From Bacillota bacterium (lineage in GTDB: Bacteria > Bacillota > Clostridia > Christensenellales > CAG-138), in contig JAEYLA010000170.1 of NCBI GenBank assembly GCA_023461495.1, positions 1-5,590 of the forward strand: 5,590 bases of DNA, given 5' to 3'. The translations under genes and the position numbers were made by a program. The notes under the pieces were generated by a model, which made no database searches, had not been told where the DNA came from, and saw only the letters and a program-made list of their open reading frames with translations. How positions within the stretch are numbered: the first letter of the stretch is position 1; the number at the start of each line of letters is the position of its first letter. Positions 5,364 through 5,590 of the stretch are shown here, piece after piece.

Positions 5364-5590
5364 TTAATCGCTCAGGCCGGTCTCAATGAGGTTGACGAGG
5401 GTATCCACGGCTTCCACTTCGTCTTCGCCAATAGCGCCGATCTCCACCTCCGTGCCCTTTGCAAGGCCGAGGGAAAGCACGAATACGATGGATTTGACGT
5501 TCGCTTCCTTGTTGTTGTCCATGCGTTTAAGCGTGATGCGGGATTTAAACTTTCCTGCCACCGCAACAAACTCGGCAGCCGGACGGGCGT
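5364..5590 (-). CDS. ptsH: HPr phosphocarrier protein, partial (N-terminus outside window)
   Basis: HPr carries phosphate from enzyme I to the sugar-specific EII components of the phosphotransferase system; in Gram-positives it also signals carbon status. The frame runs off the right edge, leaving 74 residues plus stop (TAA at 5366-5364). The first visible residues are ARPAAEFV, the segment right after the phosphorylated histidine. The two bases left of that codon read AC, as expected for a His codon CAC cut by the edge. KSIVFVLSLG holds the serine equivalent to Ser46, the site of HPr kinase in Bacillota, so a carbon catabolite repression role is plausible. Later GEDEVEAVDTL matches the C-terminal HPr helix. 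The stretch from His to Ser46 is two residues longer than in B. subtilis HPr, in the KRMDNNKEAN loop. The gene converges on the transporter and has its own strong terminator. A Crh-type protein lacking the histidine is the alternative, disfavoured by the partial codon. Confidence 0.93.
   Translation of the reverse strand, partial: ARPAAEFVAVAGKFKSRITLKRMDNNKEANVKSIVFVLSLGLAKGTEVEIGAIGEDEVEAVDTLVNLIETGLSD

Noticed and set aside
5241..5590. Open + strand frame from ATG 5241 running off the right edge, antisense to HPr
   Set aside because: It runs through the ptsH terminator hairpin and then lies fully antisense to a clear HPr. Its translation resembles no family I know, and no ribosome binding site precedes it.

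Overview
The window reads as a GC-rich low-GC-clade-type Gram-positive, most likely a member of Clostridia (Bacillota). Evidence: an aromatic amino acid cluster with a chorismate mutase-prephenate dehydratase fusion next to a shikimate dehydrogenase-shikimate kinase fusion, strong AGGAG-type ribosome binding sites, and an HPr that carries the regulatory serine motif (KSI) typical of Gram-positive sugar regulation. The taxonomic placement is inference; no rRNA or other marker is present.

Layout. Positions 1-465 hold the 3' end of aroC (chorismate synthase). It is followed by pheA (506-1648), a fused aroE-aroK (1650-2861) and a metallo-beta-lactamase-fold hydrolase gene (2879-3580). All are on the + strand with gaps of 40, 1 and 17 bases, so they look like one operon. 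Together they cover shikimate formation and phosphorylation (AroE-AroK), chorismate formation (AroC) and the branch to phenylpyruvate (PheA). The hydrolase has no evident aromatic role.

A 130-base gap (3581-3710) carries two inverted repeats and a good extended -10 promoter candidate. It leads into a 12-helix major facilitator superfamily transporter (3711-4913). The 7-bp inverted repeat overlapping that promoter could be an operator or a weak terminator.

Positions 4914-5363 hold no convincing gene but are packed with palindromes. They include two near-identical GC-rich hairpins about 190 bases apart, a bidirectional terminator, a 15-bp stem rescued by G.U pairs that competes with an extended neighbouring hairpin, and a strong minus-strand terminator. 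This is the junction between the convergent transporter gene and a minus-strand ptsH (HPr), which runs off the right edge. The window ends inside the codon expected for the phosphorylated histidine. The hairpin array is the least explained part of the window. No complete new system is evident; the genes belong to known families.
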